DNA of 64,000 bases from Phaseolus vulgaris (taxonomy: Eukaryota; Streptophyta; Magnoliopsida; Fabales; Fabaceae): positions 39,784,368-39,848,367 of the forward strand of contig NC_023749.2 in the NCBI RefSeq assembly GCF_000499845.2, read 5' to 3'. Under the pieces are notes generated by a model. The model was given only the letters and a program-made list of their open reading frames with translations, made no database searches and was not told the DNA's origin. Positions 9,789-20,720 of the stretch are shown piece by piece. The translations under genes and the position numbers were made by a program. Position 1 is the stretch's first letter. Every line of letters starts with the position of its first letter.

Positions 9789-12700
9789 CAAGCTCGGAAG
9801 ATCTCTGGAGGTCGATCTCCAGGACCAGATCGCCAAGGTGATTGAGCGGCATCTGGACGCGTTTGCCTGGTCCGCTTCGGACATGCCCGGAATCGATCCC
9901 GACTTCTTGTGCCATCATTTGGCGATGGACAACATGGTGAGACCGGTGCGGCAAAGAAGGAGGAAATTCAATGAAGAAAGGAGGCAGGCGATCAAGGATG
10001 AGACCCAGAAACTCCTCGCTGCAGGCCACATCAGGGAAGTCCAGTACCCTGAGTGGTTGGCAAATGTCGTGCTGGTGAAGAAGAGCAACGGGAAATGGCG
10101 CATGTGCGTCGATTTCACCGATCTGAATAAGGCTTGCCCAAAGGATTCGTATCCTTTACCAAGCATTGATGCCCTGGTTGATAGTGCTGCAGGGTGCAAG
10201 CTGCCGAGTTTCCTGGATGCCTTCTCGGGCTATAATCAGATCAAGATGCATCCCATGGATGAAGAAAAAACAGCCTTCATGACGGAGAGGTCGTGCTACT
10301 GCTATAAGGTGATGCCGTTTGGGCTGAAGAATGCGGGGGCCACGTACCAGAGGCTGATGGACCGAGTACTTGCACCAATGCTGGGAAGGAACGTGCAAGC
10401 TTACGTCGATGACATGGTCGTGACCTCGCAGGAGAAAAGCAAGCACGTTGCAGACTTGGAAGAATTGTTCACGACGATCGCCAGGTTCAAGTTGAAGCTC
10501 AACCCGGAGAAATGCATTTTTGGCGTGGAGGCTGGAAAATTCTTGGGTTTCCTCTTGACTGAAAGAGGAATAGAAGCCAATCCGGACAAGTGTGCCGCCA
10601 TCTTGGCAATGAGAAGCCCGGCTACAGTGAAAGAGGTCCAGCAGCTGACAGGTCGGATGGCAGCCCTATCTCGCTTCGTGTCAGTGAGCGGAGAAAAGGG
10701 ACATCCCTATTTCCAATGTCTGCGGCGCAATAACAAGTTCGCTTGGACGAAAGAATGCGAGGAAGCTTTCGTCAAGCTGAAGGAATATCTGGCGAGCCCG
10801 CCGGTTCTGTGCAAACCGCTGGCGGGAATCCCTCTCAGATTGTATTTTGCTGTGACTGAGAAGGCGGTGAGTGCGGTGCTCGCCCAGGACCAAGATCAGG
10901 CTCAGAAGCCTATCTATTTTGTGAGCAAGGTGTTGCAGGGCCCAGAAATGAGATATCAGGCCCTGGAGAAGGCTGCGCTGGCTGTGGTGTTTTCGGCGAG
11001 GAGGTTGCGCCACTACTTCCACAGCTTCACGATACTGGTGATGACTGACCTGCCCATCCAGAAGGTCTTAAAGAAACCTGACGTTGCAGGAAGAATGGTG
11101 AAGTGGGCAGTCGAATTGTCAGAATTTGACATTAAATATGAGCCCCGAGGCCCGATCAAGGGGCAAGTCTTTGCAGATTTCGTAGTCGAGCTCTCATCGG
11201 AGGCGACGCGGGTGGAAGGAGATGACTTCCGTTGGGTACTCTCGGTGGATGGATCATCGAACCAGCAGGGTAGCGGTGCTGGAGTAATATTGGAAGGACC
11301 TAACGGCGTGCTGATCGAACAATCGTTGAGATTCGCCTTCAAAGCCAGCAACAATCAAGCAGAGTATGAGGCGCTGATCGCCGGGATTCTGCTGGCCAAG
11401 GAGATGGGAGCTAGGGTGCTGATGGCTAAGAGTGACTCGCTGCTAGTCACAGGGCAAGTAACAGGCGAGTTCCAGGCTAAAGATCCACAAATGGCGGCTT
11501 ACTTGGCGTATGTGCAGGAATTGAAGAGTTCCTTTGTCTCTTTTGAAGTAGTGCATGTGCCCCGAGAGCAGAATGCCCGAGTTGACTTGCTTGCTAAGCT
11601 CGCCAGCTCAGGCAAGGGGGGTAGGCAGAGGACAGTGATTCAAGAAACTTTGAAGACGCCGAGGGCATTTGTAGCAGATCACCTGGTCCTTCAGATAAGC
11701 AGGTCGACGGAGAGAGCAGCGAGAAGCCATAAGTCTTTGACGCAAGAAACTCTGAGATCGCCGAGAGTTAGAGCTTGTCGAGGAGAGAAGGTGGACGTGA
11801 TGTAGGTCTGCGCCATCCATGAGCCAGACACTTGGATAACACAGTACAAGCGGTGCCTGGCGGATGGCCTCCTCCCGATAGATCCAACAGAAGCTAGGAA
11901 GGTAAAGAAAAATTCCAGCAAGTATACACTGATTGATGGCGATCTGTACAGGTTTGGGTTCACTCACCCACTCCTGGAATGTATACACGGCGAGAAGTGC
12001 ACGAGAATTATGACAGAGCTCCACGAAGGAATATGTGGAAGTCACGTCGGGGGTCGAGCTCTGGCCGCGAGGACTCTCCGTGCAGGCTACTATTGGCCAT
12101 CCATGAGAGAAGATTGCAAGAAGTATGCCCAATGCTGCAAACAGTGCCAGCAGCACGCCGATTGGCATAAGGCACCTCCCGAGGAGTTGAAGTCGATCTA
12201 TAGCCCTTGGCCGTTTCATACTTGGGGGATTGACATCCTGGGACCTTTTCCACTGGCGATCAGGCAGATGAAGTACTTGGTAGTGGCGATTGAGTACTTC
12301 ACCAAATGGATTGAAGCAGAACCAGTGGCCCAGATCACCGCGCACAAGATCGAAGGCTTTGTATGGAAGAACATTGTGTGCCGGTTTGGAGTGCCTAAGC
12401 GCCTGGTATCAGATAATGGGACTCAGTTTGCAAGCCACCTGTTGAAGAAGCTTTGCGAAGGGGTTGGAATTCAGCAAGTGTTTGCATCCGTCGAGCACCC
12501 TCAGACGAATGGCCAGGTGGAATCAGCTAATCGGGTGTTGCTGAGAGGTTTGAAGAGAAGACTCGAGAAAGCCAAGGGAAGTTGGGCTGAGGAGGTTCCC
12601 CGTATAGTTTGGGCGTACCACACCACCGAGCAGTCAGGAACCCATGAGACCCCGTTTAGCTTGGTCTATGGGTGTGATGCCATGATTCCAGTCGAGATTC

Positions 12701-13059
12701 GGGAGAGCTCGCCGAGATTCCAGAACTTTGTAGAGGAAGACTCGAATGAAGAGAGAAGGCTGAACCTGGATCTGCTGGACGAAGTCAGGGAGGAGGCAAG
12801 GCTGAAGGCTGAGGCGGTGAAGAGAAGGGTCGAGCGAAGGTACAACTCAAAGGTGATGCCAAGGCAGTTTAGAGAAGGCAATCTGGTGATGAGGAAGGCC
12901 CACCAGTACGAGATGGAGAATAAGCTATCACCCAAGTGGACTGGACCGTTCAGAATAACCGAGGCACTCGGGAACGGAGCCTATCGCTTGGAGACGCTGG
13001 AAGGGGGGGCGATCCCTCGTACCTGGAACGCCACACACCTGAAGTTGTACTATAGCTAA
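9787..13059 (+). pseudogene. reverse transcriptase, RNase H, aRNase H and integrase of element A
   Basis: Reverse transcriptase opens with DMPGIDPDFLCHHL, has WRMCVDFTDLNKACPKD, and keeps the catalytic YVDD at 10402-10413. The first RNase H includes YQALEKAALAVVFSARRLRHY. A second, archaeal-type RNase H follows (LSVDGSSNQQGSGAG, then NNQAEYEALIAG), which marks the Tat lineage. Integrase has the HHCC finger (HEGICGSH ... CCKQCQ), catalytic GIDILGPF, SDNGTQF and QVESANR, and the C-terminal KWTGPFRI (GPY/F) module. An in-frame TAG at 11803-11805, where relatives have Gln, separates aRNase H from integrase. The remaining 349-codon integrase end (12010-13059) is intact. Confidence 0.93.
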
Positions 13060-13190
13060 GAGCTTTGTAAGTAAAGACAAACACAAATATTACATTACAA
13101 TGTCTCTGTTAAAACAGTTTCGAGGGGGCGCTCTTTTTTCCCTAAGGAGGGTTTTTAATGAGGCCACCCAATAAAAGAAAAGTTTTCGAA
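13060..13190 (+). terminator. conserved post-pol hairpin element (possible 3' end signal)
   Basis: About 60-120 bases after the pol stop lies GGGGGCGCTCTTTTTTCCC followed by TAAGGAGGGTTTTTAATGAGG. The CCCT-AAGG-AGGG stem is at 13140-13151. The same layout occurs on the opposite strand after pol of B (23401-23418) and D (57500-57520). It may mark RNA 3' ends for converging sense and antisense transcripts; this is inference. Confidence 0.45.
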
Positions 13191-13299
13191 GTATAAGGTG
13201 TTTTCAGATTGCATATGTGTTATTTCCAAAAGTTTCGAAGAAAGACCTTGTCATTCGTACATGATTTAAGGCACGAAAAGATATGTCGCGTGTTTTCTA

Positions 13300-13960
13300 A
13301 GTTTTTAAAGTCCTCATCGTTTTTCGGCGATTAGAGGCACCAGTTAAGTTTTTAAAGTCCTCATCGTTTTTCGGCGATTAGAGGCACCAGTTAAGTTTTT
13401 AAGTCCTCATCGTTTATCGGTGATCGGAGGCACCAGATGAAAGACCTCCTCGCCGTCGTGCGGGCGCAGGCGAGCAAGAGGAAAAGTCCTCCGTGATTCT
13501 GGGAGCGAGAAGATGTAACTCCAGGGGCAACGTAGAGGCAAGTTAAAGACCTCCTCGCCGTCGTGCGAGCGCAGGCGAGAAAGGTCCTCAGTGCATCCAG
13601 GGGGGAGGAGATGTACGCCCTGGGCAAGTTGAGGCACCGGATAAAGTCCTTATCGCCGTTGTGCGAACTAAGGCCCATCAAAGACCTCCTCGCCGTCGAC
13701 CGAGTGCAGGCGTGAGAAAGAAAAGGTCCTCAGTGCATCCAGGGGGGAGGAGATGTACACCCTGGGCAAGTTGAGGCACCAGACAAAGTCCTTCTCGCCG
13801 TCGAGCGAGTTAAGGCCGTTTAAAGTCCTTCTCGCCGATGAGCGAGTTCAGGCGAGTAAAAGTCCTTCTCGCCGATGAGCGAGTTCAGGCGAGTTAAAAG
13901 ACCTTCTCGCTTGTGTGCGAATATAGGCAAGATAAAATCCTTCTCGTCTTGAACGAGTTC
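13300..13960 (+). repeat. tandem repeat array between pol and the antisense gene
   Basis: Several related units in direct order. A ~46-base unit with TCCTCATCGTTTTTCGGCGA occurs three times (13308-13440). Longer units carry GACCTCCTCGCCGTCGTGCG. A ~35-base unit, AGTCCTTCTCGCCGATGAGC, is repeated to about 13900. All share a TCGCCG...CGAG core. No open frame spans the array. Such arrays are common in the 3' untranslated part of Tat elements. Confidence 0.85.
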
Positions 13961-14524
13961 AGGTATGGCGAAGAGGGTGGAAGAAGCTTGAAAGGTGGCT
14001 AAGGTAGGTTCGAAGAGAACGCCTAGCCAGCCAGTCTCTAGCTCTGAGGTTCAGGGAGGTACAGGAAGATCCCAAAGGGCATTTCTGCCTCAGATAAAGA
14101 AATGACTGCCAAAGCCTGAGGCTACGAAAGCTGGTGTTACCAAGAGGTCTAGGTGATCGCGAAAAGTTCAAACACGGCGAGAAGGTTGAAAGACTTGTTT
14201 GATAAAGCGGGTCAGGTGGGACGTTGTTTGAACCGATGATTGAATCACAGTTCGTTGCTTGGAACTTTTCTTATGATCAGGTTAGTGCCTCAGGGGTACA
14301 AGTTGTTCAAAGCGATTATTGCTTAAGTTTGAATCGGCTCGTAGCAGTTACGCCAAAGGTCATGTTTGCAAAATCGCTAAGTTAAACGTAGCAGAGTTAA
14401 ACATACAAAGAAAGTAAAGCGCTCAAAAGAAGTCAGAAGAAATATCCAAGTCTCGCTATTGAAATGAATAACTGTTCAAAACACATGTGCAAGAATTTTT
14501 TTTACAAGGTAAATACAGGTGAAT
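13961..14524. other. untranslated spacer of element A
   Basis: No convincing frame. It is the region where 3' ends of the sense gag-pol transcript and the antisense gene transcript would meet. Nothing else is recognised. Confidence 0.5.
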
Positions 14525-17120
14525 TTATAAAGAAGCAGATGGGGTGGAATTGGTTGAGCCCTCGGCGGGAACGACCTTTCCATCTACTACTTCATTGTTT
14601 AATGACACCATGCTGAGGTCAAGATCAGGGAATAGGCATGCAAATTGCTCCCGAGCGGCTTCGAATCCAGTAGTCAGAATCTGAGCAGAATTTAGCTTAA
14701 GTTCTTCAAATTGTCCTTGAAGCTCTTCAGCTTGTTTCTTGAGCTCCTTGTTCTGCTGCCCCTGCTCTTCAATCTGTTTTTGGAGTTGTTTGTTAGTCTC
14801 TTGAGCATGAAGAAGGTCGTCAGTAACCTTCTTGGATTCTGTTCGAGCTTGGGTCAACTCGGCAGCCATCTTCTCTTTTTCCTTGTTTGCCTCGGTGAGA
14901 TCAGCCATGGCGTCATCCCTTGCTTTTTCAACTTGCCCAAGCAGCTTCTCGCGGTCGATTGACCTTTGCTCCAGTCTTTGTACCTTATCGGCATTAGCTT
15001 GAATTTGAGCCTCCAGGTCGCTCGCCTTGGTACGTAGAGGCACGATTCTGCTTTCAAGTTCAACTTTTTCTTGGGCAAGTTCATGGACTTTGCGGCGAAG
15101 GTCAACAGCTTCCTTGCGCGCAAGCCTAAGCTCGGTGTTTAGGGCATCCTCCACTCGGGAATGTTCCATTTCCGCGAGCGTTAGGCTGAAGGCCACCTTC
15201 TCCACCTCAACCTTCATTGTGCTGTTCTCGGTCTTGAGGTTGTAGATATCATCCTGTAGCCGCCTGGTGGAGCTCTCCAAAGCTCTCGTTATGATCGATG
15301 GGATGTCCTCTGCGATGGTTTTGAGTTTAGCAGTCAAAGGTTCCCACATCCTCGTGACATCGAGGGAAAGATTTGCAGCTTGGAGAGGCGCCAGGGGGGC
15401 TTGTTGAGGGTTCTCGTCGCCACCTTCCTTAGCGATATTTTCAGTGGTTGCCTCTTGGCGTGGCGACGCGATCGGGGACTCGATGATTAGGATTGGAGAG
15501 GTGTGAGCAACCTCGTCCCCGATTGGAGCGATTCCCGCAGCTGAAGTGTTGGAAGGAGGGCCCCCTCCTGCTGATATATGTGGTGTAGAGGCGCTCGGGG
15601 GGTCCTCCAAGAAGTTTGGCTCTGGAGCCTCAGTTGCAGGTGGCGCAGTGGCCAATGGAACTGCTTGGACTGGTGGTGAAGGGGCTTGCGGTGCTGGTGA
15701 TGAGGGAGGAGGAGGGGCAGGTGGAGAAGATGGTGCCACCCTCTTCCTTTTCGCGACAAGGCCATCCTCTGTGACCTCGTCGTCCTCTTCCTCATCCTCT
15801 TGGACAACTTGGGGGGCTTTCCGCTTTGGCCTCTTAAGGACCAGTTTCTTTCGTTGGGTGGGCGCCTTAGGCGGTGATCGCCCCTGGATGATGGCCTTCT
15901 CGACCGCCGAGTTGGGAACCGTCTGGGAGCCGGTCGCCAACCCGTGGTTGCGGGCGAGCGCCTTTAAGTCGGCGAGCATGTTCTTACCCAACATGGTGTC
16001 TGCATGAAATGAAAGTGCATAAGTTAGCTCAAAGGAGAAAGGGGTAAGTGTACAAGACAATGAGACAGCAAAAGCAGGCATATGCAGAAAAGATAAAACC
16101 AAAGTCTTGTGCGTGTCGCACAAGACGCCCAGAAACAATATCAGAAGCAATGTCAAGACAAAGATGTAGCGTCCTAACCTATTTGGAATTCCAACTGGTC
16201 CTCAAAGAACTCGAAGGAAATCAGGGTGGGGGTCAAGAATGTTATGTGGGCATCTGCCACCCTCTTCCAAAAGAGACAAAGGTCTCTGTCCAAAGCCCCC
16301 ATGCTATCAGGACTTCTGGGCCTCCTGAAGCAGCTCTTGGACTCCTTTTTCCCCTTGTCCACCCAGTACAAGGGGAAACCGTCGAGAAGGGAAGTGTCTT
16401 TGTCATTTGCGCGAACCTGAATGAACTTTCCTTTCCAATCCTTGTACGACTGCTGGAAGATGGTGAAAATGGACCTCCCAACAATGGCGTTTAGGCTGAC
16501 CCACAGGCGATCTCCTGGGTGTTTGGCCTCGAACAAGAATAAAAACACGTCCACTAACGCGGGTAACCCCAGGTGGGCGCACGTTATCTCGAAAGCTCGG
16601 ACAAACGCCCAGCTGTTGGGGTGAAGCTGGGCGGCAGCGATATTGAGCTCGGTTAAGAGTTCCCTCTCAAATCGAGTGAGAGGGAACCTGAGTTTGACCT
16701 TCTTGAAGAAAGTGGTGTAGACGAAGCAGAAGGGCCCGTCGGCGCTCACTTTATCATCGGCGCACACTGGCAGACTGGCGGGGCAAGGCAGCACCATCAT
16801 TCTCTCATCGTGCTCCTTGTGGAACGATTGGTGGGCCTCGTCCCCATTGGTCAATCGCAGAACCGCTCCCGCGGTGTTCACCGACGACGTTTCCTTTAAG
16901 AGGGTTGAGTTAGCCCATGGGTATAACGTCTTGAAGTCTGGCAGTGGGAGGGGGGCTCCTCCAGCGTTTGGTGGAGTCGCCTGGGCCAGAGCGGTTTGAG
17001 AAGACGCAGGCCTCACACCTGCGAAGAGGGAGCACCACGAACTTGCGTTGAGTCGTGTGCTTGTGAAGGAGGGTTTCGCGCTGATGGAGGGGGGTTCGGG
17101 GTGATCTTCGTGCGAGTCAT
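14525..17120 (-). CDS. antisense gene (Transposase_28-like plus coiled coil), intron-containing
   Basis: Runs opposite to gag-pol. Exon 2 of the coding part ends at 16179; intron 16178-16000 (donor AG|GTTAGG, acceptor CATGCAG|AC); the last exon is 15999-14525. Splicing joins EFQI in phase 1 to DTMLGKNMLADLKAL. The first part carries FKTLYPWANSTLL and LTRFERELLTELNIAAAQLH, then PNSWAFVRAF, typical of the 'putative gypsy type transposon' family. The second part has a basic nuclear-type signal (VLKRPKRKAP), an acidic patch (QEDEEEDDE), KRKR, a Pro-rich stretch, a ~240-residue coiled coil and a VDGKVVP tail shared with D. The ATG at 17120 follows a 5'-UTR intron (17361-17129), but its frame meets TGA near 17015, so one indel probably breaks the start. 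Function unknown. Confidence 0.75.
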
Positions 17121-17128
17121 GATAGCAA

Positions 17129-17361
17129 CTGCAAACGAAGGAGGAAGAAAAAATAATCAGGAGGGTTACAAAGGCTGACTCGATCATGAAAGGAAGGTGA
17201 AAGACGAACGAATGTGAGTTCGTTGCGACGATCGACAAAGCCCTAAGTCACGCGGAAGGAGAAATGGAAAAACAGCCCACAGCGTATGCACCAGACAGTT
17301 ACAGGATGATGCAAATCGATGAAAATGCAAGGAAACCCACCAGATGAAGGAAAGTAGTTAC
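17129..17361 (-). other. 5'-UTR intron of the antisense gene, element A
   Basis: On the minus strand, GAAAG|GTAACT (donor, 17361) and TTTGCAG|TTGCTATCATG (acceptor, 17129) bracket 233 bases, with the ATG eight bases beyond. Element D has the equivalent intron at 52416-52647 (232 bases, AAAG|GTATGA and CTCCAG). Conserved place and length support real splicing; no transcript is available here. Confidence 0.65.
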
Positions 17362-17700
17362 CTTTCAATGATCAGGAGAACGTTGAAGGGAGGTGGTGAT
17401 CTAGAGCGTCGAGGAACGTCGAGAGTTTTCGCAGAAGGAAATAAGAGCGTATGCAAGTGTGAAGAAAGTGATGGAACAGTAGGAGCGTAAGGGGGTTTAA
17501 GGGTTTTCGAAATAAGTTTGGAAGCGCTAACGGCAGATGAAGAGAGCCGTTGATGAAGCCACGTGTCGAACGATGTGCGAAGGGTTTGGTGGAGCGTCAG
17601 AGCAGCAGAAAGTACTATCGCTTGGAATTTTGCGTCCATGCCACGTAGACCGGTGTTAACGAAGGCTTTTTCAGTCTTTTCGCTAGACAAGTCTTCGCTT
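17362..17700 (-). promoter_or_regulatory. antisense-gene leader and promoter region, element A
   Basis: Sequence between the 3' LTR and the 5'-UTR intron, in the place where antisense transcription should start. It has a CACGTG box at 17560-17565 within GCCACGTGTCG, similar to boxes at the same place in B and D. No clear TATA box was found. Confidence 0.4.
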
Positions 17701-17716
17701 AAGACTGGGGGGCTTG
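17701..17716 (+). other. polypurine tract of element A
   Basis: AAGACTGGGGGGCTTG lies directly before the 3' LTR and is the primer for second-strand DNA. Elements B (20059-20075) and D (51920-51937) have the same tract on the other strand. Confidence 0.85.
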
Positions 17717-18508
17717 TGTACCGCCCTGGTGGTCGGGTGCGATGATGTGGCATCCTGCTACAGTGTAGGCGTGTTGACAAGGCGCCAGGTTGGCAGATGG
17801 GAAGGAAGTCGGGAGGCACGTGTGGTCGCCGATTGTTAGGTTGGCGTGTTCCGATTTCCAGTGTACCAGAATAGGCGATCGCCAGGTTCAAGATGAAGTC
17901 GCCAGATGTAGACTCAGGCGACCAGGCAGTCGGGGATCGCCAGAATGATCACATCACCGAAGATGAAGGAGAAGCAGATTATGAAGGCGGCCGGCGAGAC
18001 CACAGGGAAGGTGTATGAAGGCCCTCCCTCGCCAGTTTCAGTAGAGATCGCACTCCTGAGTTAGCTATGCACTGGGCAGTACCATGCATAGGTAACTTAG
18101 CCAAAATGAGAGTAGAAGCAGCGCCAAGTCAGGGAGCCTCCAGATGATGGCACGTGTACAGTTGGATACGAGCCACGTGTTCAAGTCTGTAACTGCCAGG
18201 AGAGAGAAAACCACCAGGTATATAAGAGTTCCTAACAGATTTTCTAAGGTACGCACGTTCAGTTCATACACTTTACGCTTGCGAGTGACAGAGCTGTTTG
18301 TGAGAGAGAGTTGCACGGTTCCAGTTCTTAGTATTTGGTGATACCGTCACTGACTTTAGCGTCGGAGTGCGATCGGCCGCAGCGGCGCCGTATCGTTTCT
18401 TTGCAGGTTCTTGAGACAGATCCAGAGGAGGAACAGAGGTGAGAAGCGGCGCGCACGTCGATCCTTTGACGAGGCATTCTCCAGCGCTCCGGTCAACAGG
18501 CAGGATCA
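17717..18508 (+). repeat. 3' LTR of Tat element A
   Basis: Same 792 bases as the 5' LTR except 17956 (A for G) and 18357 (T for G). It ends at GGATCA before the duplication GAGAT. Confidence 0.95.
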
Positions 18509-18513
18509 GAGAT

Positions 18514-18693
18514 CAAGCCCAAGAGGACATGGAGGCCAATCAACAAGATCAAGAGGAGGTGGAGGCACAAATAGAAGACGCCCATGGAGGTCAAAGTCCA
18601 CCTCAAAGGATTACAAGAAGCATGTTCAAAGCTTTGGGAGCTAGAGGACATTTATTTTCTCTTTTTGTAATTTCTTTAGTTGAAGGTGCTTAA
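18514..18693 (+). pseudogene. chromovirus Pol C-terminal tail encoded inside LTR H
   Basis: From the LTR start (6436, then 18514) one frame stays open for about 63 codons: DGDQAQEDMEANQQDQEEVE, later PPQRITRSMFKALGARG, ending at 18693. The equivalent start of the LTR in C3 continues the pol frame (SLQLGEYDGDQDQEE), so in the complete element Pol ran on into its 3' LTR. Here the upstream pol is gone, so this is a relic without a start. The tail is acidic then basic; its role is unknown. Confidence 0.6.
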
Positions 18694-18862
18694 AGGGAAA
18701 CATTACAACCCTCTTTTGTTTTAGCATCTTTTAGGCTTTAGTTAGGAGCTTTAGGGGGGTGTATTAGTAGATAGGTGTAGGAGTAGAATAGGAGGTGCCA
18801 AAGTGAAGGAAAGAGTCACACCTTCCTCATGCATGGAATAGGCGCCAGTTTTGAATAGTTTT

Positions 18863-20058
18863 TGTTCCGTCCGGTTGACCGGGACGTCTTCGTGCGCGAC
18901 CTCAACCGTTAGCTAGGGACTCCTTCCCACTGGTTGCCTGTGGATTCCTGCAAAAAAGAGGACAAATAGGCGCCCTAGCGGCCGTGTGCACTCCGACGCT
19001 CAAGTCAGCCAGCAAGAAACACCAAAAACTGTCCACCTGCGTGTCTGAGCACCGCGTATGGCACTCTGAAGGTGGTAAAGAACTGTGTATGTGTGTGTGC
19101 TGTCTCTTTCAGGCAAAAATATTCCCCAGTCACTTGTAGGTAACCTTGAAGCACGAGCAAGCAACTAGAGAGTTCTCTGATAAATTTGCCGAAAGTTCCA
19201 ACCCTTTTTCCAACATTCCCTGCGCTATTTAAACTACCCAAGCATTTAAAGCGCCTTAAAGCGCTTTTAATCACAAACGTAACGCGCTCATTAAAGCGTT
19301 TAATTAGAAAACGTAGCGCATTTAAGACGTTGAAACGCTTGGGAGCCATTATAGTACCTGAATGCTCGAAAGGGAAACTGTATTGAATGACTTTGAATTA
19401 CCTGGCACCTGACTGAAGGGTGTTTCCATTCTGGCATGGCTGTTGTACACGTGGAGGGCCTCACGACGCCGTGACCCCATCTGGGGGCGTTTCTGCCCAT
19501 CTGGGGACGTTTCTACGTTTGAGTCCTCCTGCTTGGGAGTGCTACTGCGCTAGGGGTGGCTTTTTGGGTGCCAACTCGTGCCCCCAAGTATCTAGCCACT
19601 TACTTTGAGAGCGTATCTGCCTTCCTCTCGCACCCTGCACCCGGTTACCCTGGGCGTGACCTTCCTCTTCGGTCGTATCTGTCCCGAAGGCGTCTCTGGG
19701 GCGGCAGGGGTACTTCACGAGTTAGGCTGCCCTTCACTGGTACTATCATTATGGCCTTGAAGCCACCTTTTCCTTCTCTTTATCACTTTCCCGAGATATC
19801 GGGACCTTCCATGGTCTTTCCTACCCATGGGTATCGGGGAACCACACCGTGATTGCCTTGTTTTTACACTGTTTGATCTGGCGACGCCCTAGTTGGGCGA
19901 CGCCTTCACCTGGGCGACGCCTTGCCTTGGCGACGCTTCCTCTTGGCGATGCTGGCATTTGGCGTCTCTCCACCTAGGCGACGCCTTGCGTTGACTTTGA
20001 CTCTTCGGCCGTTGACTTTGACCTTGATTTAGTCAACGCTCGGATACGGGACGGTACA
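18863..20058 (-). repeat. 3' LTR of Tat element B
   Basis: In element orientation it starts TGTACCGTCCCG at 20058 and ends ACGGAACA at 18863 (1,196 bases). U3 has a W-box cluster (19991-20038), a GGCGACGCC array (19890-19985), TTAAAGCG-type repeats (19240-19340) and a TATA-like TTTAAATAG (19225-19233). Confidence 0.93.
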
Positions 20059-20720
20059 CAAGCCCCCAGTCTTAAGCCGAAGACTTGTCTTCAGCGCAAA
20101 GACTAAAGCCTTGCCCCCGCCATCCACGTGCCCTCCTGATGACGTGGCATTCTCTGCTGACTCAACAATTTTTCGAATTACTGACGTGACATTTTCTGAA
20201 CCACAGAGGTATTCTTAATGGCTGATTGGACATCCCTGAAATGGGAAAAATAATGTCTTTTGAAGTTGCACTTAATCGCGTGCCACGTGGTTCATCGTGC
20301 GGTCGTCTTCAAGAACCTTTTGCGCTCCCCTTGAGCGCTTAGTTTTGCAACACGTGGCATCATGACACGGTTATCATTTGATGTCCCTCGCGCTTCTCGT
20401 AACGTTCAAGTTACCCAAACCCCGCGCTTGCCACTACTGTTACATCCACTTTCTCTGAATCCCTTCTCACTGTTCATCTTCTCTGAATCTCTTCTCTCGC
20501 GACCCCTGCTCATTCGTGCTTCCGCTCTCCACACCCTTCAGCCCCAAAGGTATGGTTTTCCCCCTCTTTGATGATTCTCTTCACTGTATGAACTGCCTGG
20601 GACTGTCCATATTACTGCATTTCTTTGGATATCGTTTGTGCGCCTCTTCGTTCCCCTCGTTTTTGATTTTATCTGTTAAAACTTGTAATTCTTTGAACTA
20701 TTCTTACTCTTGTTACTGAT
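20059..20720 (+). promoter_or_regulatory. promoter and 5'-UTR remnant of antisense gene 1, element B
   Basis: The first ~17 bases are the polypurine tract (complement CAAGCCCCCAGTCTTAA). The following ~480 bases align with 51938-52415 of element D. They hold CACGTG boxes at 20125-20130, 20284-20289 and 20351-20356, plus TGACGTGGC and TGACGTGAC cores. A splice donor, CAAAG|GTATGG, sits at 20549/20550, matching D. Beyond about 20700 the sequence jumps to what follows the antisense-1 gene in D, so in B the coding exons have been deleted and only promoter, leader and part of the intron remain. Confidence 0.65.

Larger units (their letters stand above)
6446..18508 (+). mobile_element. Ty3 Tat-lineage retrotransposon A, structurally complete
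   Basis: This 12,063-bp element is bounded by two 792-bp LTRs (6446-7237 and 17717-18508) and the 5-bp duplication GAGAT (6441-6445, 18509-18513). Interior order: primer site, gag, protease, reverse transcriptase, RNase H, archaeal-type RNase H, integrase, tandem repeats, an antisense gene on the minus strand, polypurine tract. The LTRs differ at only two sites (6685 G vs 17956 A; 7086 G vs 18357 T), which means a very recent insertion. The coding region nevertheless has three nonsense codons and one frameshift. Confidence 0.95.

Noticed and set aside
9539..10029. Ser/Pro-rich minus-strand frames over the A protease-pol linker
   Set aside because: Shadows of the acidic linker coding strand; no conserved start or domain.
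15546..16007. Gly/Ala-rich 153-codon plus-strand frame
   Set aside because: It lies exactly opposite the Pro-rich and acidic part of the antisense gene of element A; the composition is the mirror of that coding strand.
19005..19349. 114-codon minus-strand frame found in both B LTRs
   Set aside because: It spans the LTR promoter repeats and TATA-like region; conservation is explained by LTR identity, and E and D LTRs break the frame.
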